From Pseudomonas fluorescens (GTDB lineage Bacteria > Pseudomonadota > Gammaproteobacteria > Pseudomonadales > Pseudomonadaceae), in the NCBI RefSeq assembly GCF_001307275.1, contig NZ_CP012831.1, positions 6,316,501 to 6,380,500 of the forward strand: DNA of 64,000 nt, written 5' to 3'. The position numbers and the translations under genes are program-made. Under the pieces are notes generated by a model. It did not search any database. It was not told where the DNA came from and saw only the letters and a program-made list of their open reading frames with translations. Positions 55,786 through 64,000 of this stretch are shown here, piece after piece; position 1 is the first letter of the stretch; each line of letters starts with the position of its first letter.

Positions 55786-56271
55786 ATGGCCAAGTCTTCC
55801 AAGCTTGCCGAACCCGCCGAGCCCCTGGTCGCCGGTACCGACGCACAGGTGCCGCTGGACTCCGCGTTGGACGACCTGATCGGTTACGCCCTGCGCCGCG
55901 CCCAGCTGAAGCTGTTCCAGAACCTGATTGGCCGGCTCGCCGTCCACGATCTGCGGCCCGCCCAGTTCTCGGCCCTGGCAATCATCGACCAGAATCCCGG
56001 CCTGATGCAGGCCGACCTGGCCAAGGCCCTGGCGATCGAACCGCCGCAAGTGGTGCCGCTGCTCAATAAGCTGGAAAGCCGGGCCCTGGCGGTGCGCGTG
56101 CGCTGCAAGCCGGACAAGCGCTCCTATGGGATCTTCCTGAGCAAGACCGGCGAAACCCTGCTCAAGGAGCTCAAGCAAATCGCCGCCCAGAGCGACCTTG
56201 ACTCCACCGCTGCCCTCTCAGGGGCTGAGCGCGAGGAGTTGCTGCGGTTGTTGAAGAAGGTCTACCAGTAG
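55786..56271 (+). CDS. ferR: MarR-family regulator of ferulate catabolism
   Basis: A 161-residue MarR protein. The winged HTH is seen in MQADLAKALAIEPPQVVPLLNKLESR and the beta-wing RCKPDKRSYGIFLSKTG. It is divergent from ech-vdh-fcs and probably represses these genes until a hydroxycinnamoyl-CoA is bound, as in related bacteria. ATG 55786 is likely, with the AGGA site somewhat far upstream (about 13 nt). Confidence 0.87.
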   Translation: MAKSSKLAEPAEPLVAGTDAQVPLDSALDDLIGYALRRAQLKLFQNLIGRLAVHDLRPAQFSALAIIDQNPGLMQADLAKALAIEPPQVVPLLNKLESRALAVRVRCKPDKRSYGIFLSKTGETLLKELKQIAAQSDLDSTAALSGAEREELLRLLKKVYQ

Positions 56272-56331
56272 CAAGCCTGGCGCGGGTCCCTGCGGCGAGA
56301 GGGTTTAGCGAATCGTCGCACCTCCCCGCTA

Positions 56332-56356
56332 TGTGGGAGCAAAGCTTGCTCCCACA
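56332..56356. repeat. Short perfect REP hairpin
   Basis: TGTGGGAGCAA-AGC-TTGCTCCCACA is a single palindrome between the convergent ferR and porin genes. Confidence 0.85.
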
Positions 56357-56380
56357 AGCGCTAGCCAACCGACTTGAAAC

Positions 56381-57688
56381 TCACCAGATCGGCACGCTGT
56401 ACGTCACCAGGAACCGGGTCTGGTTCTCGTCGCGAAACGCCGCCGTACCCGGAAAGTTGTTGCGATAGATCGATTTGCGCGCCAGCAACCCGACGTTCTT
56501 CAATGGGCCGCCCTGGATCACGTACCCCAACTCCATCTGGAACTCACGCTCCTTGCGATCCTCGGCATTGAGGGCCGCCAGCTCGATGTGATCGCCACGC
56601 ACATAACGCAGTCGAGTCCTCAGGCCCGGCACGCCCACGGCGGCGAAATCGTAGTCATGGATCGCCTGCCAGGTGCGCTCCTTGGCATTGAGGAAGTCCG
56701 AGCTCATGGTCATTTCACTCAAGCCCATCAACTCGGTGCCGGACACATAAGGCGTGGCCGTATCGCCACTGGCGTGCATGTAGCCCAGGCTCACGCGATG
56801 CCCGCCCAGGCGATAGCCGACCAGCGCCGAGACATTGCGGTTGTCCACCTTTCCGGCCTTGGCCGCACCGTCGTCGTCACTGAAAAAACTGCGCAGGTCG
56901 GTGGTCAGGACGCCATCGCCCAGGGGCAGGTTATGCAACAACGCCAGGGTGTTCTGCTGGTACAGATCCGCCACTTCGGCGTGGTAAGCCCGCAGGCTGA
57001 GGTCTTTGTTGACCTGGTAGTCCCCCCCCACATACGCCATATGAGAAGAGGTCGCCGCGCCGTTGAACCGGCGGTTGGGCGAGGCGATGCTCATCGGCTG
57101 GTAATCGGTGGAATCGCGGCGAGCGATGCGATCGATATACCCGGTGTTCAACGTCAAACCGTCGAGATCCTTGGAACTGAGCGTCGTTCCGCGAAAGGTC
57201 TGCGGCAGCAGCCGCGACGGGCTGGCAAAGGCAAACGGCAGGAAGATCGATACATCGCCGGTCTTCACCGTGGTTTGAGCGAAACGCAATTTTCCGGTCA
57301 CGCCCAGGCGCGAATACTCATCCGCCGCGCGCTTGTCGCTGCTGGACACCGGCAACAGTTCAGTGCCGCTGCGATCCGGCGACGAGTCAAGCTTGATGCC
57401 CAGCAACCCCCTGACATCCAGGCCGAATCCGACCGTACCCGGGGTAAACCCCGACTCCATGTTCATGAACACACCCTGAGCCCATTCCCGGGCTGCAGTC
57501 TTGGCGCCGTCGTCCTTGTAGTCGCGGTCCATGTAGTAGTTGCGCAGGGTCAGCGTACCGTGGCTGTCGTCGATGAAACCTTCCGCCCACGATACGGGAG
57601 AACCGAGGCTCAGCCCGAGACCGACCAGCAGAGGGACGAGAGATGAAACAGGGCGCGCCGTCAGCGTGCCCCGAGCAAGGTTTGGCAT
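56381..57688 (-). CDS. OprD-family outer membrane porin for aromatic acids
   Basis: A 435-residue OprD porin. The signal peptide ends near VSWAEG, the mature N terminus FIDDSHGTLTLRNYYMDRDYKD is a family signature, and the protein ends in a barrel strand (FLVTYSVPIW). OprD members are substrate-specific channels. The position between ferulate genes and an aromatic acid permease suggests uptake of ferulate or vanillate, like OpdK-type porins. The leader carries a strong A-rich motif. Confidence 0.9.
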   Translation of the reverse strand: MPNLARGTLTARPVSSLVPLLVGLGLSLGSPVSWAEGFIDDSHGTLTLRNYYMDRDYKDDGAKTAAREWAQGVFMNMESGFTPGTVGFGLDVRGLLGIKLDSSPDRSGTELLPVSSSDKRAADEYSRLGVTGKLRFAQTTVKTGDVSIFLPFAFASPSRLLPQTFRGTTLSSKDLDGLTLNTGYIDRIARRDSTDYQPMSIASPNRRFNGAATSSHMAYVGGDYQVNKDLSLRAYHAEVADLYQQNTLALLHNLPLGDGVLTTDLRSFFSDDDGAAKAGKVDNRNVSALVGYRLGGHRVSLGYMHASGDTATPYVSGTELMGLSEMTMSSDFLNAKERTWQAIHDYDFAAVGVPGLRTRLRYVRGDHIELAALNAEDRKEREFQMELGYVIQGGPLKNVGLLARKSIYRNNFPGTAAFRDENQTRFLVTYSVPIW

Positions 57689-57701
57689 GTTCGGTGTCCA
57701 T

Positions 57702-57717
57702 TTATTGTTGTTGTTTT
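57702..57717 (-). promoter_or_regulatory. Candidate Hfq/Crc motif in the porin leader
   Basis: AAACAACAACAATAAA contains consecutive AANAANAA matches, 14 nt before the porin ATG. This is the best match of its kind in the window. Confidence 0.55.
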
Positions 57718-57814
57718 GATCGGCCCGAGCTTGGCGACGGGGGCCGTGCGGACAAAGAATGGAAACCGTACGGGCGCTTCGTCAATCGCTAGCGTCCGAT
57801 AATCGAACATTAAT

Positions 57815-57831
57815 GTAATTAACTAATTTAC
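57815..57831. promoter_or_regulatory. Candidate operator between the porin and permease genes
   Basis: GTAATTAACTAATTTAC is a near-perfect 17-bp palindrome in the 312-bp divergent region. It shares AATTAACTA with the ech upstream region (55637-55645), suggesting the same MarR regulator may act here. Confidence 0.45.
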
Positions 57832-57975
57832 CAATTCACCCGTGAATTCTTGCCAAGCCTCTGATTTGCATACTGAACTGGCCACTTATGGACGCCCTTC
57901 TGGCACCCTTCATTTTTTAGTTAGCTTTGTTAATCTTAAACACACCCGCCGGTTTTCCTCCGAGCGGTGTCCCCT

Positions 57976-57989
57976 CACAAAAACAATAA
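57976..57989 (+). promoter_or_regulatory. Candidate Hfq/Crc motif at the permease ribosome binding site
   Basis: CACAAAAACAATAA touches the AGAGG ribosome binding site of the MFS gene and is identical over 14 bases to the motif in the mtlE leader. Confidence 0.55.
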
Positions 57990-58000
57990 GAGGATTTGCC

Positions 58001-59224
58001 ATGGACCGTCCGGCGCGTCGTGCGACGCTGACCATTGCCTTGTGTTTCATTGTTGCGTTGATCGAGGGTTTCGACCTGCAGTCAGCCGGTACCGCCGCCG
58101 CAGGACTACGGCAGACGTTTGCCCTTGACCCGAAAATGATGGGCTGGGTGTTCAGCGCCGGAATCATCGGGTTGCTGCCGGGGGCCTTCTTCGGTGGTTG
58201 GATCGCTGATCGCATCGGCCGCAAGAAAATCCTCATCGCCGCTGTCTTGCTGTTCGGCGTGTTTTCCCTCAGCACCGCTTATGTCGAACACTTCTCCAGC
58301 CTGTTGCTGGTGCGCTTCATGACCGGCCTGGGCCTGGGCGCCGCCCTGCCCAACCTCATTGCCCTGTGTGCCGAAGCCGTGGGTGAGCAGCGCCGGGGCA
58401 CGGCCATCAGCGTGATGTATGCGGGGGTGCCGTTGGGCGGCGCATTGGCCGCCGTGGTCGCCATGCTGTTTGGCGAACACTGGCAGATGACGTTTTTCAT
58501 CGGTGGGTTGGCGCCGTTGCTGGTGGTGCCGCTGATGCTCCTGTGGCTTCCCGAATCCAGCGCCTTTCGCCAGGTGCAGGATGGCGGCTCATCGCGTGGC
58601 TCCACCGCCCAGGCGCTGTTCGGTGAAGGTCGCGGCCGTACCACCTTGGCTCTGTGGTTGAGCTATTTCTTCACCCTGACGGTCATGTACATGTTGCTCA
58701 ACTGGCTGCCATCGTTGTTGCTGGAACAGGGCTTCAGCAAACCCCAGGCGGGCCTGGTGCAGATGCTGTTCAACATCGGTGGCGCCCTTGGTTCGTTGCT
58801 GGGCGGCCTGTTGCTGGACCGCTGCAATGGCATCAAGGTGGTGCTGTTCGTCTATGCCGGCCTGCTGAGCGCCCTGGCCGGGGTCGGTTTGTCGGTCGGC
58901 ATCGTGCCCATGGGCATCGCCGGGTTTGCTGCCGGGTTGTTCGTCATGGCCGCGCAACTGGTTCTCTATGCCTTGGCACCGCCCTCCTACCCTACGGCCG
59001 TGCGTGCGACGGGGGTTGGTGCTGCGGTGGCCATCGGGCGCCTGGGCTCGGTGGCCGGACCTTTGGCCGCCGGGCAGATCCTGGCGGCCGGGGGTGGGAC
59101 CACTGCTGTATTGCTGGCGACTTCTCCTGGATTGGTGGTTGCGACGTTGGCTGTTCTCAGTGTGATTCGTTATTCGGCGGGGCCGCGGTTGAGGGCTACG
59201 AATCCGGTTGTGGAGCATTCCTGA
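58001..59224 (+). CDS. MFS aromatic acid:H+ symporter (AAHS family)
   Basis: A 407-residue MFS permease with 12 membrane segments. The N-terminal IVALIEGFDLQSAGTAAAGL carries the Asp conserved in PcaK/MhpT-type carriers, and the loop GGWIADRIGRKKIL is the family motif. ATG 58001 follows AAGAGG. It is divergent from the OprD porin and probably imports ferulate, vanillate or a similar aromatic acid; the exact substrate is inferred. Confidence 0.9.
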   Translation: MDRPARRATLTIALCFIVALIEGFDLQSAGTAAAGLRQTFALDPKMMGWVFSAGIIGLLPGAFFGGWIADRIGRKKILIAAVLLFGVFSLSTAYVEHFSSLLLVRFMTGLGLGAALPNLIALCAEAVGEQRRGTAISVMYAGVPLGGALAAVVAMLFGEHWQMTFFIGGLAPLLVVPLMLLWLPESSAFRQVQDGGSSRGSTAQALFGEGRGRTTLALWLSYFFTLTVMYMLLNWLPSLLLEQGFSKPQAGLVQMLFNIGGALGSLLGGLLLDRCNGIKVVLFVYAGLLSALAGVGLSVGIVPMGIAGFAAGLFVMAAQLVLYALAPPSYPTAVRATGVGAAVAIGRLGSVAGPLAAGQILAAGGGTTAVLLATSPGLVVATLAVLSVIRYSAGPRLRATNPVVEHS

Positions 59225-59289
59225 GTCACTGCGCATATCCGTTATCAGGTAACGGATATGCGCCCCCATCCTAGAGCGCCCTCAGCCCC

Positions 59290-61710
59290 TCAGCCCCTCA
59301 CCCACCCCGCCTGCCGACTCGACTCAGGCTTTTTTACGAAGACCCTCTGCGGCAGCAGCCACCAGGCCAGGGCGGGCAACAGGATCAAGGCCCCAAGCAT
59401 GTTCACCAGGAACATGAAGGCCAGCAGAATCCCCATGTCAGCCTGGAACTTGATCGGTGAAAAGGCCCAGGTCGACACCGCCACAGCCAATGTCATGCCC
59501 GTCAGCAACACCACTTTGCCGGTGAACAGCAGCGCCTGGTAATACGCCTGGGCCAAGGTGTCGCCGGCACGCATCCGCGCCAGGATCACGCTCAACACAT
59601 AGAGCGCATAATCGACCCCGATGCCCACGCCCAGTGCAATGACCGGCAGTGTCGCGACCTTGACTCCCATGCCCAGCCCCACCATCAGCGCCTCGCACAG
59701 GACCGAAGTGAGCATCAGCGGCAGCATCGCGCACAGGGTCGCGCGCCAGCTGCGGAAGGTCAGCAAACACAGGAGGCTGACCGCACCGTAGACCCAGAAC
59801 AGCATCTCGCGCATGGACTTCTTCACCACGATATTGGTCGCTGCTTCAATCCCCGCGCTGCCGGCCGCCAGCATGAACTTGACCTCCGGCAGCTGATGCC
59901 CGGCGATGAATTGCTCGCTGGCCTCCACCACCCGGTTCAAGGTGTCAGCCTTGTGATCGGCCAGGTAGACGTACAGCGACAGCATCGAGCAGCCCTGATT
60001 GAACAGCTCTCGCGGAGCACGGGTCTGCACGGCCCCCAGTGCGCCGTCATTGGGGATCAGTTCATACCATTTGAAGTTGCCTTCGTTATAACCGGCCGTG
60101 GCGATCTTGCTCAGCGCCGCCATCGAGGTAGTCGATTCCACGCCGGGCAATTGCTCCAGTTGCCACGCCAGCGCATCGACCGCAGACAGACTGGCGTAAC
60201 GGGTGCATTGATCCTCCGGGGTCTTGATCATGACCACGAAGATATCCGAGCTGGCCGCGTAGTTCTGGGTCATGAACAACGCATCGCGGTTGTAGCGCGA
60301 GTCGGCACGCAACTCCGGGGCGCCGGGGTCCAGATCGCCGATTTTCAGGTGCAGGCTCACGGCAAAACCAAACGCGGCCAACAACAGACCCGCCAACATG
60401 GCGCCAATGGCCCAGCGCCGTTGGGTGAACAGGTCGAGCGCGCGCCACAGGGGATGTTTGGTCTGCGCCTGTTGCTCGGTGGTTTCCGCACTCAGGCTGC
60501 GTTGCGCCGCCGCCGGGCTGACGCCGATATAGCTGAGCAGGATCGGCAGCAGGATCAGGTTGGTGAAGATCAGCACCGCCACCCCGAGGCTGGCGGTGAT
60601 CGCCAGGTCCTGGATCACTCGAATGTCGATCAGCAGCAACACCGCGAATCCCACCGCGTCACAGAGCAAGGCGGTGATGCCGGCGGCGAACAGTCGGCGG
60701 AAGGTGTAGCGCGCGGCGACCACCCGGTGGGTGCCACGGCCAATGTCCTGCATGATGCCGTTCATCTTCTGCGCGCCGTGGCTCATGCCAATGGCGAACA
60801 CCAGGAACGGCACCAGTGCCGAGTAGGGATCCAGCTCATAACCGAGCAGCGCCAGCAGCCCCAGTTGCCAGAGCACCGCAGCCAGTGAGCAGGTCACCAC
60901 CACCAGGGTGCTGCGCGCGCAGCGGGTGTAGCCAAACAGCACCAGTACCGTCACCAGTACCGCCACCACGAAGAAGAGCAGGACTTGGGTCATCCCCTCG
61001 ATCAGGTCGCCGACGATCTTGGTGAAGCCGGTGATGTGAATCCGCAGGTCATCGGTCTGGTACTTGTCCCGCAATGCCTCCAGTTGCCGGGAAAACTCGC
61101 CATAGTCCAGCGCCTTGCCCGTCTGCGGATTGATTTCCAGCAACGGCACGAAGATCACACTGGACTTGAAGTTGCCAGCGACCAATTGACCGACTTCCCC
61201 GGAGCGGGCCACATTGGTCCGCACCTGCTCGATGCTGGTGGTCGAGCCATCGTAGTCGTCGGGGATCACCGTGCCGCCGTCGAGCCCTTCTTCGGTCACG
61301 GCGGTCCAGCGCGTGGTCGGGGTCCATAACGATTTCATGTAGGGGCGGTCGACCCCCGGCAGCAGGTAGAGTTCGTCGTTGAGCTTGGCCAGGGTATCGA
61401 GGTAATCCTTGCTGAAAATGCTCCCCTGCTTGACCTCCACGGCGATGCGCAGCGAGTTGCCCAGGCCGCTCAACTCACTGCGGTTCTCGAGGAAGTTGGC
61501 GACGTAGGGATGCCCGGTGGGAATGGTTTTCTCATAACTGGCATTGATGCCGATGCGCGTGGCTTGCCAACCAAGCACCAAGGTCACCAGCAGGCATAGC
61601 AGGATCACCAGCGGTCGATGGTTGAAGATCGCCCGCTCGGCGAAGTTGCCCGACGCCCGGTCGAAGTCTTCCTGGCGGCCGATCACGGTTTGGGTTCTGT
61701 CGTCTTTCAA
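59290..61710 (-). CDS. RND-superfamily (MMPL-like) transporter
   Basis: An 806-residue inner membrane protein with twelve predicted membrane segments in two repeats, each opening with one helix, a large periplasmic domain and five helices. Characteristic stretches are FLVFAIGMSHGAQKMNG and IALGVGIGVDYALYV. I set the start at TTG 61710, 6 nt after AGGAG; an upstream GTG at 61728 would put that site in the gene. No membrane-fusion or outer membrane partner is nearby, so it resembles lipid or hydrophobic-compound transporters rather than tripartite drug pumps. Confidence 0.86.
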   Translation of the reverse strand: MKDDRTQTVIGRQEDFDRASGNFAERAIFNHRPLVILLCLLVTLVLGWQATRIGINASYEKTIPTGHPYVANFLENRSELSGLGNSLRIAVEVKQGSIFSKDYLDTLAKLNDELYLLPGVDRPYMKSLWTPTTRWTAVTEEGLDGGTVIPDDYDGSTTSIEQVRTNVARSGEVGQLVAGNFKSSVIFVPLLEINPQTGKALDYGEFSRQLEALRDKYQTDDLRIHITGFTKIVGDLIEGMTQVLLFFVVAVLVTVLVLFGYTRCARSTLVVVTCSLAAVLWQLGLLALLGYELDPYSALVPFLVFAIGMSHGAQKMNGIMQDIGRGTHRVVAARYTFRRLFAAGITALLCDAVGFAVLLLIDIRVIQDLAITASLGVAVLIFTNLILLPILLSYIGVSPAAAQRSLSAETTEQQAQTKHPLWRALDLFTQRRWAIGAMLAGLLLAAFGFAVSLHLKIGDLDPGAPELRADSRYNRDALFMTQNYAASSDIFVVMIKTPEDQCTRYASLSAVDALAWQLEQLPGVESTTSMAALSKIATAGYNEGNFKWYELIPNDGALGAVQTRAPRELFNQGCSMLSLYVYLADHKADTLNRVVEASEQFIAGHQLPEVKFMLAAGSAGIEAATNIVVKKSMREMLFWVYGAVSLLCLLTFRSWRATLCAMLPLMLTSVLCEALMVGLGMGVKVATLPVIALGVGIGVDYALYVLSVILARMRAGDTLAQAYYQALLFTGKVVLLTGMTLAVAVSTWAFSPIKFQADMGILLAFMFLVNMLGALILLPALAWWLLPQRVFVKKPESSRQAGWVRG

Positions 61711-61762
61711 GTTTGACTCCTGTTGCACGAGCCGTGGCCCGATAGCGCTACACCGTGAAGTT

Positions 61763-62866
61763 TCAAGGTTTACCGGACGCCCGCGGATCCTGGTCAGCGG
61801 CCACGCCGGTCAAACCGACGCTGGCCAGGCTGCCGTCGACCGCCTGTTGCACGGCAGCGACCGTCCCGCCACTGCGGCTCTGACGCTTGTCAAAGCTGCG
61901 GCCCTGGTCATGACTGAAGAGAAGCTCACCACTCTGGCTGGCCAACAACAGGCCGCCGTCGCGCAGTTCAAGGGCGCTCGCCAGTGTTGATTCGATGCCC
62001 GTGTCGAGGCGTCGCCAACTGCCACCCCGGTCATCGGACCACCAGGCGTTTCCGCGCAAGCCATAGACAATCAAGGCCCCATCGCGCGTGCCGAGCAGGC
62101 CGAAAAAGCTGCCTTCATAAGGTGACTTCAAGGCCTGGAATGACTGCCCGGCATCGGTCGAACGCAACAGCAGGCCGCGCTCCCCCACCAGCAGCAAATC
62201 CTTGCCCAAGGCGCGGATGCCATACAGGTTCAAGCCCTGGGGATTGTCCACATGCCGCATCCACGGTTGCCAGCTTCGCCCGCCGTCATCGGTGCGGTAG
62301 ATCTGGTTGTAGGCGCCCACGACGTAGCCATGCAGGCGGTCACTGAAGTACAGGTCGAGAAACGGTTTATCCGGTCCGTCATCGAGCATGTGCCGTGCCT
62401 GCGCCAACTGGCTGGCACCGTCGGGTTGGTTGGCATCGCGCTCGGCGACTTGCACCGCCAGGGCGATGGCGCGCTCACCATCGAGTTGTTTCTGCCAGGT
62501 TTCCCCGCCGTCCTGGGTGTGCAGCACCACCCCCAGATGACCGACCGCCCAGCCCTGCTCGGCATCGACGAATTGCACCGCCGTCAGGCTGACGCTGACC
62601 GGTACCCTGGCCTGGCGCCAATTCACGCCTGCATCATCCGAGAGCAGCACGATCCCGCGCTCGCCCACTGCAACCAGGCGCTCGCCAGCCCGGGCCAGCC
62701 CAAGCAATACCGCGCGCGGGGCCTTGGTCGTCGGCAGTGCCGGTTGCTGCAGCACCGCCAATGTCGTGGCCTGTGCGACCCAGGGCACACTCGCCAACAG
62801 GCACCCCACCAGGGCGCAAACACCCCATAGCGGAACTCGGCGCGCAAAGATTTTTTCAACGTTCAT
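61763..62866 (-). CDS. YCF48/HCF136-like secreted beta-propeller
   Basis: A 367-residue protein with a signal peptide (residues about 1-33, ending VPWVAQA) and repeated propeller units: VGERGIVLLSDDAGVNWRQ, AVGHLGVVLHTQDGGETWQK and LVGERGLLLRSTDAGQSFQ. These are the Asp-box/YCF48 type. It lies between an RND transporter and a DUF1329 protein, a combination common in Pseudomonas and likely one export or uptake unit. The substrate is unknown. Confidence 0.86.
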   Translation of the reverse strand: MNVEKIFARRVPLWGVCALVGCLLASVPWVAQATTLAVLQQPALPTTKAPRAVLLGLARAGERLVAVGERGIVLLSDDAGVNWRQARVPVSVSLTAVQFVDAEQGWAVGHLGVVLHTQDGGETWQKQLDGERAIALAVQVAERDANQPDGASQLAQARHMLDDGPDKPFLDLYFSDRLHGYVVGAYNQIYRTDDGGRSWQPWMRHVDNPQGLNLYGIRALGKDLLLVGERGLLLRSTDAGQSFQALKSPYEGSFFGLLGTRDGALIVYGLRGNAWWSDDRGGSWRRLDTGIESTLASALELRDGGLLLASQSGELLFSHDQGRSFDKRQSRSGGTVAAVQQAVDGSLASVGLTGVAADQDPRASGKP

Positions 62867-62935
62867 ATCGTTATTCCGCCTGGAAAATCGTAAGCGACCG
62901 CGACGAACCGCCTCCTCGCCACGGCCGCCACAGGT

Positions 62936-64000
62936 TCAACGCATGTTTTCGTTGGCCATGGCATCCGGCGTGAAGTAGGACGCCGAAGGCTTCGCGACCT
63001 TCTGGTACTGAACCGCCAGGTCGTTGCTCGATGAGTTGAGGAAGTAGGCGCCAGTGTCGAGGTTGTAGCTGCCCCACATGACCTGTGCGGTGAGGGCCGG
63101 CAGGTCGGGTGCCAGCAGCGTCAACGAATACATCTGCCGGCCGAGCTTGCCCTGGGCGTCGTAACCGTCGGCCATCAGGATCTGCCAGGAGTCTTCGTCG
63201 ACGTAGTAGGTCCGACGCGGCACGACATGGCGCTTGCCGGACTTGAGCGTGGCCTCGACCACCCAGACCCGATGCTTCTCCCAACGCACCAGATCCGGGT
63301 TGAGGAAGTTCGCCTTGACCAGGTCGTCGCTCTTGGCCAGCGCGGCGCGGTTATTGTTGTAGCCGACGATCAGTTCTTTCTTGCCCACCAGCTTGAGGTC
63401 ATAGCGATCGGTCGGTCCGAACAGCATGAACGCCTCGTCGAACAGGCCGACGCCGGAGGTCACGAAGTCCGGCGTGTCATAGGCAATGTTCGGCGCCCGG
63501 CGAACCCGGCGCTGGCCGACCAGATATTGCCAAGCCGCCCGATTGCCCGGGTCCAGGTCCCAATGAGTCATCAGGCCTTCGCCGGCCTTGGACGATGGCA
63601 ACTCAGTGAACAGCTTGCCCAGCAGGTACTTTCCCGAATAGTTTTCCAGGCTGCCGCCTTCGACGTAGTAAGGAAACTGATAGGTGTATTGCGCTCGGGT
63701 CGCCTGGACTTTCTTGCCGCCGGCGGTCATCAGCCAGGTATCGAAAGGCGAGCTGATGGTGTCGCCGCCCTGCCAGGACAACCGGTAGTTCCACAGCACT
63801 TGCGCACCGTTTTCCGGGATCGGGAACGGGATGCCGCCGTAGGCGTTGGAGACCTTCTCACTGTCCACGTCCAGCGTGGCGCGGGTGGCATTCTTGCTGG
63901 TGTTGTCATACACCCATTGCGGCGCGGCGGCCGAGCGATGGGTCGGGTATACGTCCAGGCGATAGTCCGGATATTTCTTGAGCAGCAGCTTGGTGCCTTC
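62936..64000 (-). CDS. DUF1329 outer membrane lipoprotein-sorting-like protein, partial
   Basis: The frame stays open to the right edge, so the N terminus is missing; 354 residues are visible. DUF1329 motifs include NYRLSWQGGDTISSPFDTW, LWNYR and RRTYYVDEDSWQILMADGYD. Proteins of this family have a LolA/LolB-like fold and often neighbour DUF1302 proteins, RND transporters and YCF48 proteins. Stop codon TGA at 62936; it is first in a run followed by the YCF48 and RND genes. Confidence 0.86.
   Translation of the reverse strand, partial: EGTKLLLKKYPDYRLDVYPTHRSAAAPQWVYDNTSKNATRATLDVDSEKVSNAYGGIPFPIPENGAQVLWNYRLSWQGGDTISSPFDTWLMTAGGKKVQATRAQYTYQFPYYVEGGSLENYSGKYLLGKLFTELPSSKAGEGLMTHWDLDPGNRAAWQYLVGQRRVRRAPNIAYDTPDFVTSGVGLFDEAFMLFGPTDRYDLKLVGKKELIVGYNNNRAALAKSDDLVKANFLNPDLVRWEKHRVWVVEATLKSGKRHVVPRRTYYVDEDSWQILMADGYDAQGKLGRQMYSLTLLAPDLPALTAQVMWGSYNLDTGAYFLNSSSNDLAVQYQKVAKPSASYFTPDAMANENMR

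Overview
The window reads as chromosome of a Pseudomonas of the P. fluorescens group. The signs are high GC, the mannitol operon order mtlE-F-G-K-D-Y-Z preceded by an AraC-type regulator, a complete fapA-F functional amyloid operon, DUF1652 and other small Pseudomonas-type proteins, and about seventeen REP palindromes of Pseudomonas type scattered between genes. I see no tRNA, rRNA, CRISPR array, insertion sequence, integrase or prophage. Gene density is ordinary, and many neighbours overlap by ATGA (translational coupling).

Layout. 1-8977: polyol catabolism, with the MtlR tail, ABC importer, mannitol dehydrogenase, xylulokinase and fructokinase. 9062-12616: a DUF1652 protein, a short threonine dehydratase with an apparent ribosome-mediated attenuator, a PQQ-type sugar dehydrogenase and a small secreted Pro/Asn-rich protein. 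12816-15728: Ku and a LigD-like protein whose polymerase residues are intact but whose ligase nucleophile lysine is replaced. 15744-27000: LpxO, an ABC-F ATPase, MFS, a hydrolase, azoreductase with a divergent LysR, MmcQ/YjbR, UppP with DUF1294, and a chemoreceptor. 26964-28048: PnuC and an NadR-like ribosylnicotinamide kinase. 28370-34919: fapABCDEF with a sigma54 promoter, and an adjacent sigma54 enhancer-binding protein on the other strand. 35261-42468: two proteins of unknown role, NhaB, and a HAD-zwf-gnd operon. 42839-51036: CptA-like phosphoethanolamine transferase, GNAT, ZapE, NTF2-like protein with a YafY regulator, LEA-type lipoprotein, nitrilase with a divergent LysR, and small proteins. 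51169-59224: ferulate catabolism (fcs, vdh, ech, MarR regulator, OprD-type porin, aromatic acid MFS). 59290-64000: an RND/MMPL transporter, YCF48-like protein and DUF1329 protein cluster that runs off the right edge.

The genes form self-contained modules. The mtl operon imports polyols and converts them to fructose-6-phosphate and xylulose-5-phosphate, while zwf-gnd supplies oxidative pentose phosphate flux. The ferulate module links porin, permease, CoA ligase, hydratase-lyase and aldehyde dehydrogenase, giving vanillate for enzymes outside the window. The mtl and ferulate modules both carry A-rich AANAANAA motifs of the Hfq/Crc type at or upstream of translation starts, and the mtlE and aromatic-permease leaders share an identical 14-base copy.

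The observations I consider most worth checking are: a leader peptide and terminator in front of the threonine dehydratase (10777-10918); the LigD homologue with no phosphoesterase domain and a Lys-to-Gln change in ligase motif I (13740-15728); and the fap control region (two TGTTTCA-N4-TGAAACA-type palindromes plus a GG-N10-GC promoter) with its linked enhancer-binding protein, together with a REP-derived terminator between fapC and fapD.
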